Of a DNA stretch of 64,000 nucleotides, positions 26,840-35,968 are shown piece after piece. Every line of letters starts with the position of its first letter. Within the stretch, counting starts at the first letter, position 1. Origin of the DNA: HGM04593 sp045644465 (lineage in GTDB: Bacteria; Bacteroidota; Bacteroidia; Bacteroidales; Bacteroidaceae); contig JAZRGV010000008.1 in the NCBI GenBank assembly GCA_045644465.1, positions 1-64,000 of the forward strand, read 5' to 3'. The position numbers and the translations under genes were made by a program. The notes below the pieces were generated by a model, which saw nothing but the letters and a program-made list of their open reading frames with translations, searched no databases and was not told where the DNA came from.

Positions 26840-26869
26840 CGAAGGTAGTGAATATATTTTTATGGCAAT
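26840..26869 (-). promoter_or_regulatory. Candidate promoter of the orphan TolC-like gene
   Basis: Minus strand ATTG, 18 bases, TACCTTCG; the -7 differs from TAnnTTTG by one base (C for the last T). Similar TTCG-type -7 elements precede the tRNA and TPR genes in this window. Confidence 0.4.
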
Positions 26870-26909
26870 ATGGTCATTTGTTGCTAAAAAACAATAATTG
26901 TTGATGGTG

Positions 26910-28349
26910 TCAATTATTATTTTGTGGTGTTAGTCCCATTTTTTCGGCAAGTTTCATTATATGTGCAAGTGCTGCTTCATATTCGTTTGGTATCACTCCG
27001 TCAAGAATGGCCTCTTTTACAGCACTCTTCAGCTGTCCTACTGCAGCGCATGGGCCAAGGCCGAATATTTGCATAATCTCTTCGCCGTTGACAGGTGGCT
27101 GGAAGTTTCGTACGCGGTCTTTCTCTTCGATATCCTTAAGCTTTTGGCGCACAATCTGGAAGTTGTTGAGGAACTGTTTTTTGCGTGTCTCGTTTTTTGA
27201 TGTAATGTCGGCCTCGCACAGCAACATCAAGTCATCTATGTCATCACCGGCATCAAACAACAAGCGACGCACAGCCGAGTCGGTTACCTCGTCATCGGCA
27301 ATAGCTATAGGGCGCATGTGCAACGATACAAGCTTTGCCACATACTTCATCTTGTCGTTCTGTGGCATCTTATAGTCGCGGAACAGGCGGTTAACCATCT
27401 TTTCACCAACAATGTTGTGGTTGTGGAATGTCCATTTCATCACCGGGTCCCATCGCTTTGTCTTGGGCTTGCCAATGTCGTGCAGCAATGCCGCCCAGCG
27501 CAGCCACAGGTTATCGGTCTTTTTGGCAATGTTGTCGAGCACCTCGAGCGTGTGGTAGAACATCTCTTTGTGACTATAGCCGTTCTTGGTTTCAACTCCC
27601 TGCATGGCTGTTAGTTGTGGAAATATTATCTCGAGCAGTCCGCAGCGGTCAAGTTCTATGAAACCTTTTGATGGGGTAGGCGACATCATTATTTTGTTCA
27701 ACTCGTCGTTTATTCTCTCGCGCGATATAATTTTTATTCTCTCTTTGTTTTCGCAAAGAGCCTCGAATGTCTCGTCCTCGATGTAGAAGTTCAGCTGTGT
27801 GGCAAAACGTACGCAACGCATCATGCGCAGCGGGTCGTCACTGAATGTTATTCCAGGTTCAAGCGGTGTGCTTATTATACGGTCCTCGAGGTCAAGCATT
27901 CCGTCAAACGGATCAACAAGCTCTCCGAAGCGCTCATTGTTAAGGCATATTGCCATTGCGTTTATGGTGAAGTCGCGACGGTTCTGGTCATCTTCGAGTG
28001 TGCCGTCTTCCACTATGGGATTACGTGAGTCGTGGCTGTAACTCTCCTTGCGTGCACCCACAAACTCTATCTCGTGTTCGTGGTATTTTACCTGCGCTGT
28101 GCCAAAGTTGGCAAAAACCGACAGGTGTGCTCCGCGTCCGAGTTTCTTGCTGAATGCACGTGCCATCTCAATACCTTTTCCCACAACAACAACATCGATG
28201 TCGGTCGATGGGCGTTGCAAAAAAATGTCACGTACATATCCACCAACAACATAGCACTCCATGCCAAGGCTGTCGGCTGTTTCCGAAATCTTGCGGAATA
28301 TAGGGGTGTCGAGCAGTTTGCAAAGTTCTTCTCGGCTTGGTTTATACAT
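26910..28349 (-). CDS. cca: CCA tRNA nucleotidyltransferase with HD domain
   Basis: Adds or repairs the 3' CCA of tRNAs; the tRNA-Arg in this window indeed lacks an encoded CCA. With the start at 28349 (MYKPSREEL) it has 479 residues; an upstream ATG at 28394 would add a weakly plausible tail. The head domain carries GGYVRD (36-41) and the catalytic DID (50-52), and ENRRDFTINAMA-like DDQNRRDFTINAMA is the neck motif. The C-terminal half has an HD phosphohydrolase-like motif (LLHDIGKPK, later HNHNIVGE). It could be an A-adding or poly(A) polymerase paralogue, which sequence alone does not exclude. Confidence 0.9.
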   Translation of the reverse strand: MYKPSREELCKLLDTPIFRKISETADSLGMECYVVGGYVRDIFLQRPSTDIDVVVVGKGIEMARAFSKKLGRGAHLSVFANFGTAQVKYHEHEIEFVGARKESYSHDSRNPIVEDGTLEDDQNRRDFTINAMAICLNNERFGELVDPFDGMLDLEDRIISTPLEPGITFSDDPLRMMRCVRFATQLNFYIEDETFEALCENKERIKIISRERINDELNKIMMSPTPSKGFIELDRCGLLEIIFPQLTAMQGVETKNGYSHKEMFYHTLEVLDNIAKKTDNLWLRWAALLHDIGKPKTKRWDPVMKWTFHNHNIVGEKMVNRLFRDYKMPQNDKMKYVAKLVSLHMRPIAIADDEVTDSAVRRLLFDAGDDIDDLMLLCEADITSKNETRKKQFLNNFQIVRQKLKDIEEKDRVRNFQPPVNGEEIMQIFGLGPCAAVGQLKSAVKEAILDGVIPNEYEAALAHIMKLAEKMGLTPQNNN

Positions 28350-28380
28350 ATTTATATAAGTGTTCTTGTTTTTTGCAGTG

Positions 28381-28500
28381 TAAAGATAGAACAAACGAGC
28401 GAAATAATATCAAGCTTGCTTGAATATTTCAAAGCGAGTGCAGAAAATTTTCGAGTTTTCTCAAAGATAGAACAATTCTGTGAGCAAACGAGTAAAATCA
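28381..28500. repeat. Second locus of the promoter-associated repeat family
   Basis: One full unit and part of the next (AAGATAGAACAA occurs at 28382-28393 and 28467-28478, 85 bases apart). The unit shares an aligned core with the minus strand of the 22.1 kb array: AACGAGCrAAATAATATyAAG, then AATATTT, then AGCGAGT, ten bases, TTCGAG and CTCAAA. The minus strand holds -7-like TATCTTTG at 28462-28469 and TATCTTTA at 28381-28388, so one of these may drive cca. The surrounding 28350-28599 interval contains no gene that I can support. Confidence 0.72.
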
Positions 28501-28599
28501 ACTCTATTTGAAATCTTGTGGTTGGTACTATTGTTTTTTTACTATATCTCCCTGAAAATTTTTCATTTATGAATAGTATAACAAAAAGAACGCGCCTTT

Positions 28600-28631
28600 T
28601 TTGATGAGTAACAATAAATAATGTATTTTTG
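28600..28631 (+). promoter_or_regulatory. Promoter of the lipoprotein gene at 28680
   Basis: TTTG at 28600-28603, a 20-base spacer and TATTTTTG at 28624-28631 match the Bacteroidota consensus in full. It lies 49 bases before the start codon. Confidence 0.75.
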
Positions 28632-28679
28632 TAACGATTGATACACCGCAAGCCAGGCTTGTTGTAAAATATATATACA

Positions 28680-29510
28680 ATGAAAAAGATACATTTGTTG
28701 TTGCTCCTTGTGGCAACCGCCTTATTCTTCTCGTGTGAAAAATCGGTCGAAGAACCTGCCCGTCAGTTGCTTGTCGAGGCAAAGGAACTATATGCAGAAA
28801 ATGACTACAACAGCGCGAGGTCGCTTATCGACAGTATTTCGGTAGCCTATCCCAAGGCCTATAAGACACGTCGCGATGCCGAAGTGTTGCGTCGCGAGGT
28901 TATGCTCAAGGAGAAACAGCGCGATGTGGAATATTTTACAACTATGTACGAGATGCTCACGGAACGTCGCGACACTCTTGTAACAGACTTTACTTTTAAC
29001 AAAGATGCCCAATATCAGGATATGGGCTATTATACTATGCCCTCACAAGCAATAGCTTTGAATCCGTTCAACTGTTTCTTGCGTGCAAGTGTCAAGGAAA
29101 ATGGAGATGCCTATCTCGCCTCGTATTATCGTGGAGCAAAGATTGCCCATAAGACTTTGAAAGTTTCTTCAGGCGATAGTTTTGTAACCTGTGACAAACC
29201 CTTTATTTCAAGGTCGTATTGGTATCTTGGTGGTTATAACGAGCGTCGGGAATTCCGTTATGGTGCCGACAATGGCATTATGGATTTCATTGCATCTGCC
29301 ACAGAGCCAATCAAGGTAGAACTTTTTGGCGATCAGGGAAAATATGAGTATATACTGCGCGATGAGGATGTGACGGCCATCAAAAGAGTTATAGAACTAT
29401 CGAACCTGCTTAAGATGGTAGAGGAGGCACGCTCTATGCGCGATGAGGCTCAGCGTTCGCTCGACTTCCTTATCAAGAGCCAGCAACGTTCGCAGCAGAA
29501 TGCTATATAA
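28680..29510 (+). CDS. Lipoprotein of unknown function
   Basis: The 276-residue product has a lipoprotein signal ending LFFSC (C19), so it is anchored in the outer or inner membrane facing the periplasm or surface. Residues 25-100 are helical and charged, with a short TPR-like look (LLVEAKELYAENDYNSARSLIDSI), and may form a coiled coil. The middle is strand-rich, with aromatic clusters (YWYLGGYNERREFRYG), and the last 40 residues form another charged helix. I do not recognise a family with a known role. It is monocistronic, with its own promoter and terminator. Confidence 0.75.
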   Translation: MKKIHLLLLLVATALFFSCEKSVEEPARQLLVEAKELYAENDYNSARSLIDSISVAYPKAYKTRRDAEVLRREVMLKEKQRDVEYFTTMYEMLTERRDTLVTDFTFNKDAQYQDMGYYTMPSQAIALNPFNCFLRASVKENGDAYLASYYRGAKIAHKTLKVSSGDSFVTCDKPFISRSYWYLGGYNERREFRYGADNGIMDFIASATEPIKVELFGDQGKYEYILRDEDVTAIKRVIELSNLLKMVEEARSMRDEAQRSLDFLIKSQQRSQQNAI

Positions 29511-29546
29511 ACAGAGTTTGTTAATTGAACTTCTGTTTAGTGATAC

Positions 29547-29586
29547 AAAAAGCGTGATTCCACAATGGTGGAATCATGCTTTTTTG
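29547..29586. terminator. Terminator between the lipoprotein gene and ackA
   Basis: A 16-bp stem (29547-29562 with 29567-29582) containing one G-T wobble, a 4-base loop and a T run on the plus strand. A-rich sequence at the left arm would also give a T run on the minus strand, so it probably serves convergent ackA too. Confidence 0.9.
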
Positions 29587-29603
29587 TTATGAATAGCAAG
29601 TTA

Positions 29604-30809
29604 TTACTTAATATTCTTTACTATTTCGTATGTGTCGCTTGCAATCATCATCTCCTCGTCTGTTGGGATAAGCAATACCTTAACCTTTGAGTCTGGAGTT
29701 GAGAGTACAGCCTCTTCACCACGCATCTTGTTGTTGACTTCTTTGTCGAGGTTAACACCAAGGAATTCAAGGCCTTCGAGTGCAGCCTCGCGGCAGTCGG
29801 CCTGGTTCTCGCCAACACCACCTGCGAAGATGATGATGTCAACGCCACCCATTGCAGCTGCGTATGCACCGATGTACTTCTTTATGCGGTAGAAGTTCAT
29901 TGTGTTTGAGAGCTGAGCACGTTTGTTGCCCTCTTCTGCAGCAGCTTTAACCTCGCGCATATCCGATGATATACCGGTTATGCCGGCAACGCCCGACTTC
30001 TTGTTGAGCATGTCAATTACACCCTGCATGTCAAGGCCTGTCTTGTCCATGATATATGGGAAAGCACCTGGATCGACATCACCACTACGTGTACCCATCA
30101 TAAGACCTGCAAGTGGAGTCATACCCATTGATGTGTCAACGCTCTTGCCATCTTTTACAGCAGCTATTGAAGCACCATTACCGATGTGGCAAGTGATGAT
30201 TTTGCTACCCTCGGCAGGAATGTTGAGCATCTCGAGTGCGCGCTTTGTGATGTAACGGTGTGATGTTCCGTGGAAACCATAGCGACGTACACCATACTTC
30301 TCGTAAAGCTCGTATGGGAGAGCATACATATATGCGTAGTCAGGCATTGTCTGGTGGAATGCTGTGTCAAATACACCAACCTGAGGCATGTCAGGAGCAA
30401 CCTCCTTAACCGCGTTTACACCCTTAAGGTTTGCAGGGTTGTGGAGTGGAGCAAGGTCGTTGCAAGCCTCGAAAACCTCAAGAACTTCGTCGGTGAGCAA
30501 TGTTGATGCGCTAAACTTCTCACCACCATGTACCATGCGATGACCTACTGCGTCAATTTCATCGATAGAACTTACTGCGCCAAACTTCTCGCTTGTCAAG
30601 ATATCAAAAATCAAGCGTACACCGATTGTGTGCTCAGGAATTGATGCGAAGATAGTCTCCTTCTCACCATTTGGGAGGTTGAACTTGATGAATGAGCCTT
30701 CGAGGCCAATCTTTTCGATACCACCCTTTGCAAGTACGTTTTTTGCCTCAATGTCAATCAACTGATATTTGATTGATGAACTACCGCAGTTCAATACTAA
30801 TATTATCAT
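29604..30809 (-). CDS. ackA: Acetate kinase
   Basis: Makes ATP and acetate from acetyl phosphate in the cytoplasm, the final step of acetate fermentation. The 401-residue length is standard. Visible motifs are the N-terminal NCGSSSIKYQL, the conserved GHRMVHGGEKF, CHIGNGASI and TRSGDVDPG. It follows pta by 30 bases in one operon, the usual order in Bacteroidales. Confidence 0.97.
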   Translation of the reverse strand: MIILVLNCGSSSIKYQLIDIEAKNVLAKGGIEKIGLEGSFIKFNLPNGEKETIFASIPEHTIGVRLIFDILTSEKFGAVSSIDEIDAVGHRMVHGGEKFSASTLLTDEVLEVFEACNDLAPLHNPANLKGVNAVKEVAPDMPQVGVFDTAFHQTMPDYAYMYALPYELYEKYGVRRYGFHGTSHRYITKRALEMLNIPAEGSKIITCHIGNGASIAAVKDGKSVDTSMGMTPLAGLMMGTRSGDVDPGAFPYIMDKTGLDMQGVIDMLNKKSGVAGITGISSDMREVKAAAEEGNKRAQLSNTMNFYRIKKYIGAYAAAMGGVDIIIFAGGVGENQADCREAALEGLEFLGVNLDKEVNNKMRGEEAVLSTPDSKVKVLLIPTDEEMMIASDTYEIVKNIK

Positions 30810-30839
30810 ATCGTATATTTGTGTTTATTTGTTGTTTAA

Positions 30840-31850
30840 TTATTTCTTTGCAGCAATAGCCTGGTTTGCTGTGATTGCAATCATCATATAAACGTCCTCT
30901 ACAGAGCAACCGCGTGAAAGGTCGTTTACAGGACGTGCGATACCCTGGAGAACAGGACCGATAGCCTCGGCATTGCCCAAACGCTGAACAAGCTTGTAAC
31001 CGATGTTACCTGCACCAAGGTCGGGGAATACAAGTACATTAGCCTTACCTGCAACCTTTGAGCCTGGAGCCTTGCTCTGTCCTACGAATGGAACAAGAGC
31101 TGCGTCAGCCTGCAATTCACCGTCGAGTGACAACTCTGGATCAAGCTCGTGAGCAAGCTTTGTAGCCTCTGTTACCTTGTCAACCATTTCGTGCTTTGCA
31201 GAACCCTTTGTAGAGAAACTCAACATTGCAACGCGTGGCTCCTCAAAACCACCGATAGCCTTTGCTGTCTGTGCAGTACATACAGCAATCTGTGAAAGCT
31301 GGTTCGCATCGGGCTGTGGAGTAACAGCAACGTCTGCAACAAATAGAACACCATCCTCACCATACTCCTTGGCATTGGTGATGAGCATCATAGCACCACT
31401 AACGCAAGAGATACCCGGAGTAGTCTTGATAATCTGCAATGCAGGACGGAGTACATTACCTGTTGTGTTGAGAGCACCTGCAACCTGACCGTCAGCATCG
31501 CCGTTCTTAATGATAAGGCAACCGAGATACAATGGGTTGCAAACAAGTTTCTGTGCATCTTCCATTGTCATACCCTTTGTCTTACGCAACTCGAAAAGAA
31601 GATTTGCATACTTCTCTGCATCAGGGTTGTTGTTTGGGTCGATGATAGTAGCCTTTTCAATGTTGGTAAGACCGTTCTTTTCAGCAAGAGCGAGAACCTC
31701 TTCGCGGTTTGCAATAAGAATAACCTCGGCAATGCCGTCAGCGATAGCTTTATCGGCTGCTTTTAGTGTACGCTCCTCTGTACCTTCGGGGAGAACGATG
31801 CGCTGCTTGTTCTGCTGTGCGCGCTCAATCAAACTTTTAATAACATCCAT
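30840..31850 (-). CDS. pta: Phosphate acetyltransferase
   Basis: Converts acetyl-CoA and phosphate to acetyl phosphate. The 336-residue protein is the short single-domain form (PTA_PTB domain only), without the N-terminal regulatory domain of enterobacterial Pta. The PEGTEERTLKAA start and the C-terminal RPVNDLSRGCSVEDVY are characteristic. First gene of pta-ackA, with a canonical promoter upstream. Confidence 0.96.
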   Translation of the reverse strand: MDVIKSLIERAQQNKQRIVLPEGTEERTLKAADKAIADGIAEVILIANREEVLALAEKNGLTNIEKATIIDPNNNPDAEKYANLLFELRKTKGMTMEDAQKLVCNPLYLGCLIIKNGDADGQVAGALNTTGNVLRPALQIIKTTPGISCVSGAMMLITNAKEYGEDGVLFVADVAVTPQPDANQLSQIAVCTAQTAKAIGGFEEPRVAMLSFSTKGSAKHEMVDKVTEATKLAHELDPELSLDGELQADAALVPFVGQSKAPGSKVAGKANVLVFPDLGAGNIGYKLVQRLGNAEAIGPVLQGIARPVNDLSRGCSVEDVYMMIAITANQAIAAKK

Positions 31851-31923
31851 AGTATAAATAATTTAATTTTGTGAAATTCCGTTTTTATGTCTGTGGAGTG
31901 TTATCACGCAGGCATACATAGTA

Positions 31924-31954
31924 CAAAGGTAACTTAAACATTATTGATGACAAA
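31924..31954 (-). promoter_or_regulatory. Promoter of pta-ackA
   Basis: On the minus strand TTTG (31954-31951), a 19-base spacer and TACCTTTG (31931-31924) form a complete consensus promoter, 74 bases before the pta start. Confidence 0.8.
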
Positions 31955-32006
31955 ATAAATTCTATTTATTTTCGGTAGGAAAATAATATTTGATGAGATT
32001 TTCATA

Positions 32007-32051
32007 ATAAGCGTAAGAGGACGACAATATTTGTCGTCCTCTTACGCTTAT
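32007..32051 (-). terminator. Perfect 21-bp hairpin after hisS, no T tail
   Basis: Arms 32007-32027 and 32031-32051 are perfectly complementary around a TAT loop, starting 13 bases past the hisS stop. The sequence that follows on the minus strand is not T-rich, so it may be a transcript-end stabiliser rather than a classical intrinsic terminator. Confidence 0.6.
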
Positions 32052-32063
32052 GTGTATCTTGCT

Positions 32064-33425
32064 TTACGCCAAAATCTCTTTCAACTCTTCGGCTGTAACG
32101 CTCTTCTGTTCGCCGGTTGTCATGTTCTTCAGTGCAATGGTGTTGTCTGTCATCTCCTGCTCGCCGATGATTGCAACAAACGGAATGCTGTGGCTGTTGG
32201 CATATCCCATCTGCTTCTTCATCTTGTCGCTGCTTGGGAACAACTCTGCTGATATGCCTGCCTTGCGAAGTTCACCGATAATCTTCAATGAGTGCAATGC
32301 CTCTTTATCGCCAAAGTTTACGAACATAACCTTTGTGGTGTGGATTGATTCTTTGGGGTATAGGTCGAGCTGGTTCATTACGTCGTATATGCGGTCGGCA
32401 CCGAACGAGATACCCACACCCGAAACGCCCTCCATGCCGAACACTCCGGTGAGGTTGTCGTAACGTCCGCCACCTGTTATGCTACCAATTGCTACGTCGA
32501 GTGCCTTCACTTCGAGGATTGCTCCTGTGTAGTAGTTCAGTCCGCGTGCAAGGGTGAGGTCAAGGTCGAGTGCGCTGTTGAGCTTGATGTTCTTGAATGT
32601 GTCAAGAATGAACTGCAACTCTTCAACACCCTTCTCGCCTGTGGCATTGCCTTTGAGTGTATGGGCAAGAATCTGCATTTTCTCGTCGTTGTTGCCCTGT
32701 GCCTTAAGTATAGGCAACAACTTCTCTATAGAGTCATCGCTGATGCCTTTGCTCTTCAGCTCGGCAATAACGCCGTCAAGTCCAATCTTGTCAATCTTGT
32801 CAATGGCAACGGTTATGTCGATAATCTTGTCGGGCTCGCCAATTACGTCGGCTATACCGGCAAGAACTTTGCGGTTATTCAGTTTTATCGCCATGCGTAT
32901 GTTCAACTTGCCGAACACATGGTCGATAAGCTGGATGAGTTCAACCTCGTTAATCAATGAGTTATTACCGATGATATCGGCATCGCACTGGTAGAATTCG
33001 CGGTAACGTCCTTTCTGTGGACGGTCGGCACGCCATACAGGCTGAATCTGATAACGTTTGAAGGGGAATACAAGCTCCTCACGGTGCATCACCACGTAGC
33101 GTGCGAAAGGAACAGTGAGGTCGTAGCGCAATCCCTTCTCGCAGAACTTTGATGCAAGTTTTGCAGCGTTACGGCTCAACAGCTCTTCGTCGGTCAGTTC
33201 CTTGAAATAGTCGCCCGAGTTCTGAATCTTGAACAATAGTTTGTCGCCCTCCTCGCCATACTTGCCCATCAAGGTTGATAGGTTCTCCATTGCCGGAGTC
33301 TCAATCTGCTGAAATCCGAACAGGTGGAATGCTTCGCGTATGGTGTCGAATATATAGTTTCTCTTGGACATCTCAACAGGTGAGAAGTCGCGTGTTCCCT
33401 TTGGTATAGATGGTTTTGCTGCCAT
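32064..33425 (-). CDS. hisS: Histidyl-tRNA synthetase
   Basis: Class II synthetase that charges tRNA-His. The 453-residue protein has the N-terminal KGTRDFSP, motif 2 FYQCDADIIG and the histidine-specific RGLNYYTGAILE. Motif 3 lies near GVGISFGADRIYD, and a C-terminal anticodon-binding domain begins near KVMFVNFG. It starts 3 bases after the zinc-peptidase gene, so the two are cotranscribed. Confidence 0.97.
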   Translation of the reverse strand: MAAKPSIPKGTRDFSPVEMSKRNYIFDTIREAFHLFGFQQIETPAMENLSTLMGKYGEEGDKLLFKIQNSGDYFKELTDEELLSRNAAKLASKFCEKGLRYDLTVPFARYVVMHREELVFPFKRYQIQPVWRADRPQKGRYREFYQCDADIIGNNSLINEVELIQLIDHVFGKLNIRMAIKLNNRKVLAGIADVIGEPDKIIDITVAIDKIDKIGLDGVIAELKSKGISDDSIEKLLPILKAQGNNDEKMQILAHTLKGNATGEKGVEELQFILDTFKNIKLNSALDLDLTLARGLNYYTGAILEVKALDVAIGSITGGGRYDNLTGVFGMEGVSGVGISFGADRIYDVMNQLDLYPKESIHTTKVMFVNFGDKEALHSLKIIGELRKAGISAELFPSSDKMKKQMGYANSHSIPFVAIIGEQEMTDNTIALKNMTTGEQKSVTAEELKEILA

Positions 33426-33428
33426 TGT

Positions 33429-34139
33429 TTAGTCGCGTCTGTTTAGGTAAATCATTACATAATAGAGCAGTGTTGCCAATGATGACAATGCTGCAACAAC
33501 ATATGTGTATGCAGCCGAGCGCAATGCGCCGGTTGCGTATTTGTGGTTCTGTGAATTTGTTATTCCTGTAATCTGTAGCCAGGTCAGTGCTCTGCGGCTT
33601 GCATCAATCTCAACGGGCAGGGTGATGAAGCTGAATAGTGTGGTAGTGGCGAAAAGTATGATACCTGCCAACAAAAGCTGTGGCATGGTCTGTACGGTTA
33701 TTATACCAATGAGCAAAACCCATGACATGATGCTTGAAGAGAATTGTACGATGGGTACAAGTGCCGAGCGCATCTTCAGCGGTGCATATGCCTTTGCGTG
33801 CTGCAGTGCATGTCCGCACTCGTGTGCCGCAACGGCTGCTGCTGCAATGCTTGCCGAATTATATACACCCTCGCTCAAATTTACGGTTTTTGTAGCGGGG
33901 TTGTAGTGGTCGGTGAGCATTCCAGGTGTCGATGTTACCTTGACATCGTATATGCCGTTGTCGTGCAACATCTTTATGGCTATGTCACGTCCTGTCATGC
34001 CGATAGGCATCTTTGAGTATTGTTCGAACTTTCTTTTCAGGTTTGCCTGAACAATATAGCTCAGAATAGCAATACCCAAGAATAGGAATATGTATGTGAA
34101 GTCGTAGCCGACTGTGGTATATTCTGCAGTTAAAAACAT
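33429..34139 (-). CDS. Membrane-bound neutral zinc metallopeptidase (Zn_peptidase_2 family)
   Basis: Integral membrane protein of 236 residues with the zinc-binding HECGH at 106-110, followed by ALQHA. Hydrophobic segments lie near 13-30 and, in the C-terminal half, near 125-185 and 212-232. Family members are widespread but their substrates are unknown. It sits between purA and hisS on the same strand; a link to envelope quality control is only a guess. Confidence 0.85.
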   Translation of the reverse strand: MFLTAEYTTVGYDFTYIFLFLGIAILSYIVQANLKRKFEQYSKMPIGMTGRDIAIKMLHDNGIYDVKVTSTPGMLTDHYNPATKTVNLSEGVYNSASIAAAAVAAHECGHALQHAKAYAPLKMRSALVPIVQFSSSIMSWVLLIGIITVQTMPQLLLAGIILFATTTLFSFITLPVEIDASRRALTWLQITGITNSQNHKYATGALRSAAYTYVVAALSSLATLLYYVMIYLNRRD

Positions 34140-34167
34140 AGGTAATGATTAAGATTAAATTTTATAA

Positions 34168-34195
34168 GTAAGGGCAGGCTGACCCCTGCCCCTAC
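34168..34195 (-). terminator. Hairpin downstream of purA, REP-like
   Basis: An 11-bp stem with one mismatch (34168-34178 with 34185-34195), reading GGGCAGG and CCTGCCC with a short loop. The tail is not a T run. GC-rich short hairpins of this type occur as dispersed intergenic repeats in gut Bacteroidales, which may be its origin. Confidence 0.45.
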
Positions 34196-34213
34196 ATGCT
34201 TATTTTCAACGTC

Positions 34214-35482
34214 TTAGATTGAACGTGTGATTGTCTGGTCGCGGTCGGGACCGATAGAGAGATACTTTACAGGTACGCCCAACTCCTTCTCGAGGAACTT
34301 GATATACTCCTTGAACTCAACAGGCAACTCCTCTTCGCTTCTTAGCTTTGTAAGGTCGGTCTGCCAGCCTTTTATTTCTGTATATACAGGTTCTACACCC
34401 TCAATGTCATATGGCATGTGCGACAATGTCTCGCCATTCTTCTTGTAAGCGATACAAGCCTTGATTGTTGGGAATGTGTCGAGCACGTCGCTCTTCATAA
34501 GGATAAGGTGTGTGACACCGTTGATCATAATTGTGTATTTGAGTGCTACAAGGTCAATCCAGCCACAACGGCGTTCGCGGCCGGTCACAGCACCATATTC
34601 ATGGCCTCTGTCGCGCATCTCGGCACCAACCTCGTCGAACAACTCTGTTGGGAATGGACCTGAACCCACGCGTGTGCAGTATGCCTTTGTGATACCATAT
34701 ACGTTACCAATGCGGTTTGGAGCAACACCCAAGCCTGTACAAGCACCGGCACATACGGTGTTCGATGATGTAACGAATGGGTAGCTACCGAAGTCGATGT
34801 CGAGCAAGCTGCCCTGTGCACCCTCACAAAGAATTGATTTACCTTCGTTCATGAGGTCATTGATGAGCTGCTCGCTATCAATGAGGCGGAACTTCTTTAG
34901 GAATTCGATACCCTCGAGCCAGGTGTTTTCCATCTCAGTGATGTCGTAGCTGTAGTTCATATCCTTTAGCATCTGCTCGTGACGAGCCTTTGCCTGTGCA
35001 TATTTCTGTTCGAAGTTCTCAAGGATGTCACCTACGCGCAAACCGTTACGGCTTATTTTGTCGGTGTATGTAGGGCCAATGCCCTTACCTGTTGTTCCAA
35101 CCTTTGCATCACCCTTGGCTGCTTCGTATGCGGCATCAAGCACGCGGTGTGTAGGCATAATAAGGTGAGCTTTCTTTGAGATATAGAGGTTCTTTGTAAG
35201 GTCGTAACCTGCTTTTATAAGGTCTTCTGCCTCACCCTTAAATAGAGCGGGGTCAAGAACAACACCGTTGCCGATGATGTTTGTCTTGTTGCCCTGGAAA
35301 ATACCTGAAGGTATTGAACGAAGCACGAACTTCTTGCCGTCAAACTCAAGAGTGTGTCCTGCGTTTGGTCCACCCTGGAAACGTGCTACCACGTCATAGT
35401 TAGGTGTAAGTACATCAACAACTTTACCTTTTCCCTCGTCGCCCCACTGGAGGCCCAACAGTACGTCTATATTCTGTTTCAT
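34214..35482 (-). CDS. purA: Adenylosuccinate synthetase
   Basis: Uses GTP to join IMP and aspartate in the first step of AMP synthesis. The 422-residue protein has the GTP/IMP loop GDEGKGKVVD near residue 14, then GGPNAGHT, TTGKGIGPTYTDK and the C-terminal GPDRDQTI. Its start overlaps the stop of the Fur-family regulator gene by four bases (35479-35482), so the two are translationally coupled. Confidence 0.97.
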   Translation of the reverse strand: MKQNIDVLLGLQWGDEGKGKVVDVLTPNYDVVARFQGGPNAGHTLEFDGKKFVLRSIPSGIFQGNKTNIIGNGVVLDPALFKGEAEDLIKAGYDLTKNLYISKKAHLIMPTHRVLDAAYEAAKGDAKVGTTGKGIGPTYTDKISRNGLRVGDILENFEQKYAQAKARHEQMLKDMNYSYDITEMENTWLEGIEFLKKFRLIDSEQLINDLMNEGKSILCEGAQGSLLDIDFGSYPFVTSSNTVCAGACTGLGVAPNRIGNVYGITKAYCTRVGSGPFPTELFDEVGAEMRDRGHEYGAVTGRERRCGWIDLVALKYTIMINGVTHLILMKSDVLDTFPTIKACIAYKKNGETLSHMPYDIEGVEPVYTEIKGWQTDLTKLRSEEELPVEFKEYIKFLEKELGVPVKYLSIGPDRDQTITRSI

Positions 35483-35958
35483 TGTCCTATCTTTTTACTC
35501 ATTCGTGTCTTGCGTCTCTTTATTGCCTGATGGCATTTGTTGCAGAGTCCGTATATGTACAACGAATAATGGGTTAAATGAAATTTTTTGATATTCGCGG
35601 TTATGTTATCTTTTATATTTATATTGTTTATTTCTGTAATCTTACCACAATTGGTGCATATCATATGTGCTTTTTCGTTTCCGTAGCATCGCTCATACTT
35701 TGATACCGACCCAAATTGGTGGTGTATCACAAGGTTGGCGTTGATAAGCAACGTAATTGTGTTATATACTGTAGCACGGCTCACCCTGAACTTCTCTTTC
35801 TCCTCGAGCATTTTCAGCAAATCGCCTATCTCGAAGTTACCGTTGAACGAATATATAGCATTCAGTATGGCATAACGTTCCGGTGTGCGTCGGCATTTGT
35901 TTTCCTTTAAGTATTCTGTAAATATCCTGTTTACAGTTTCTAAAGTTTTACTATCCAT
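35479..35958 (-). CDS. Fur-family transcriptional regulator
   Basis: Metal-responsive DNA-binding repressor. With the start at 35958 (MDSKTLETV) it has 159 residues; the upstream ATG at 35982 is less likely. The N-terminal winged helix includes KCRRTPERYAIL and SRATVYNTITLL. The C-terminal half has two Cys pairs, CTNCGK and CNKCH, suited to a structural zinc site. I cannot separate Fur, PerR and Zur from motifs alone; His-rich regulatory ligands look sparse. An inverted repeat overlaps its promoter and suggests self-control. Coupling to purA is notable. Confidence 0.88.
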   Translation of the reverse strand: MDSKTLETVNRIFTEYLKENKCRRTPERYAILNAIYSFNGNFEIGDLLKMLEEKEKFRVSRATVYNTITLLINANLVIHHQFGSVSKYERCYGNEKAHMICTNCGKITEINNINIKDNITANIKKFHLTHYSLYIYGLCNKCHQAIKRRKTRMSKKIGQ

Positions 35959-35968
35959 AATCTTGTTA

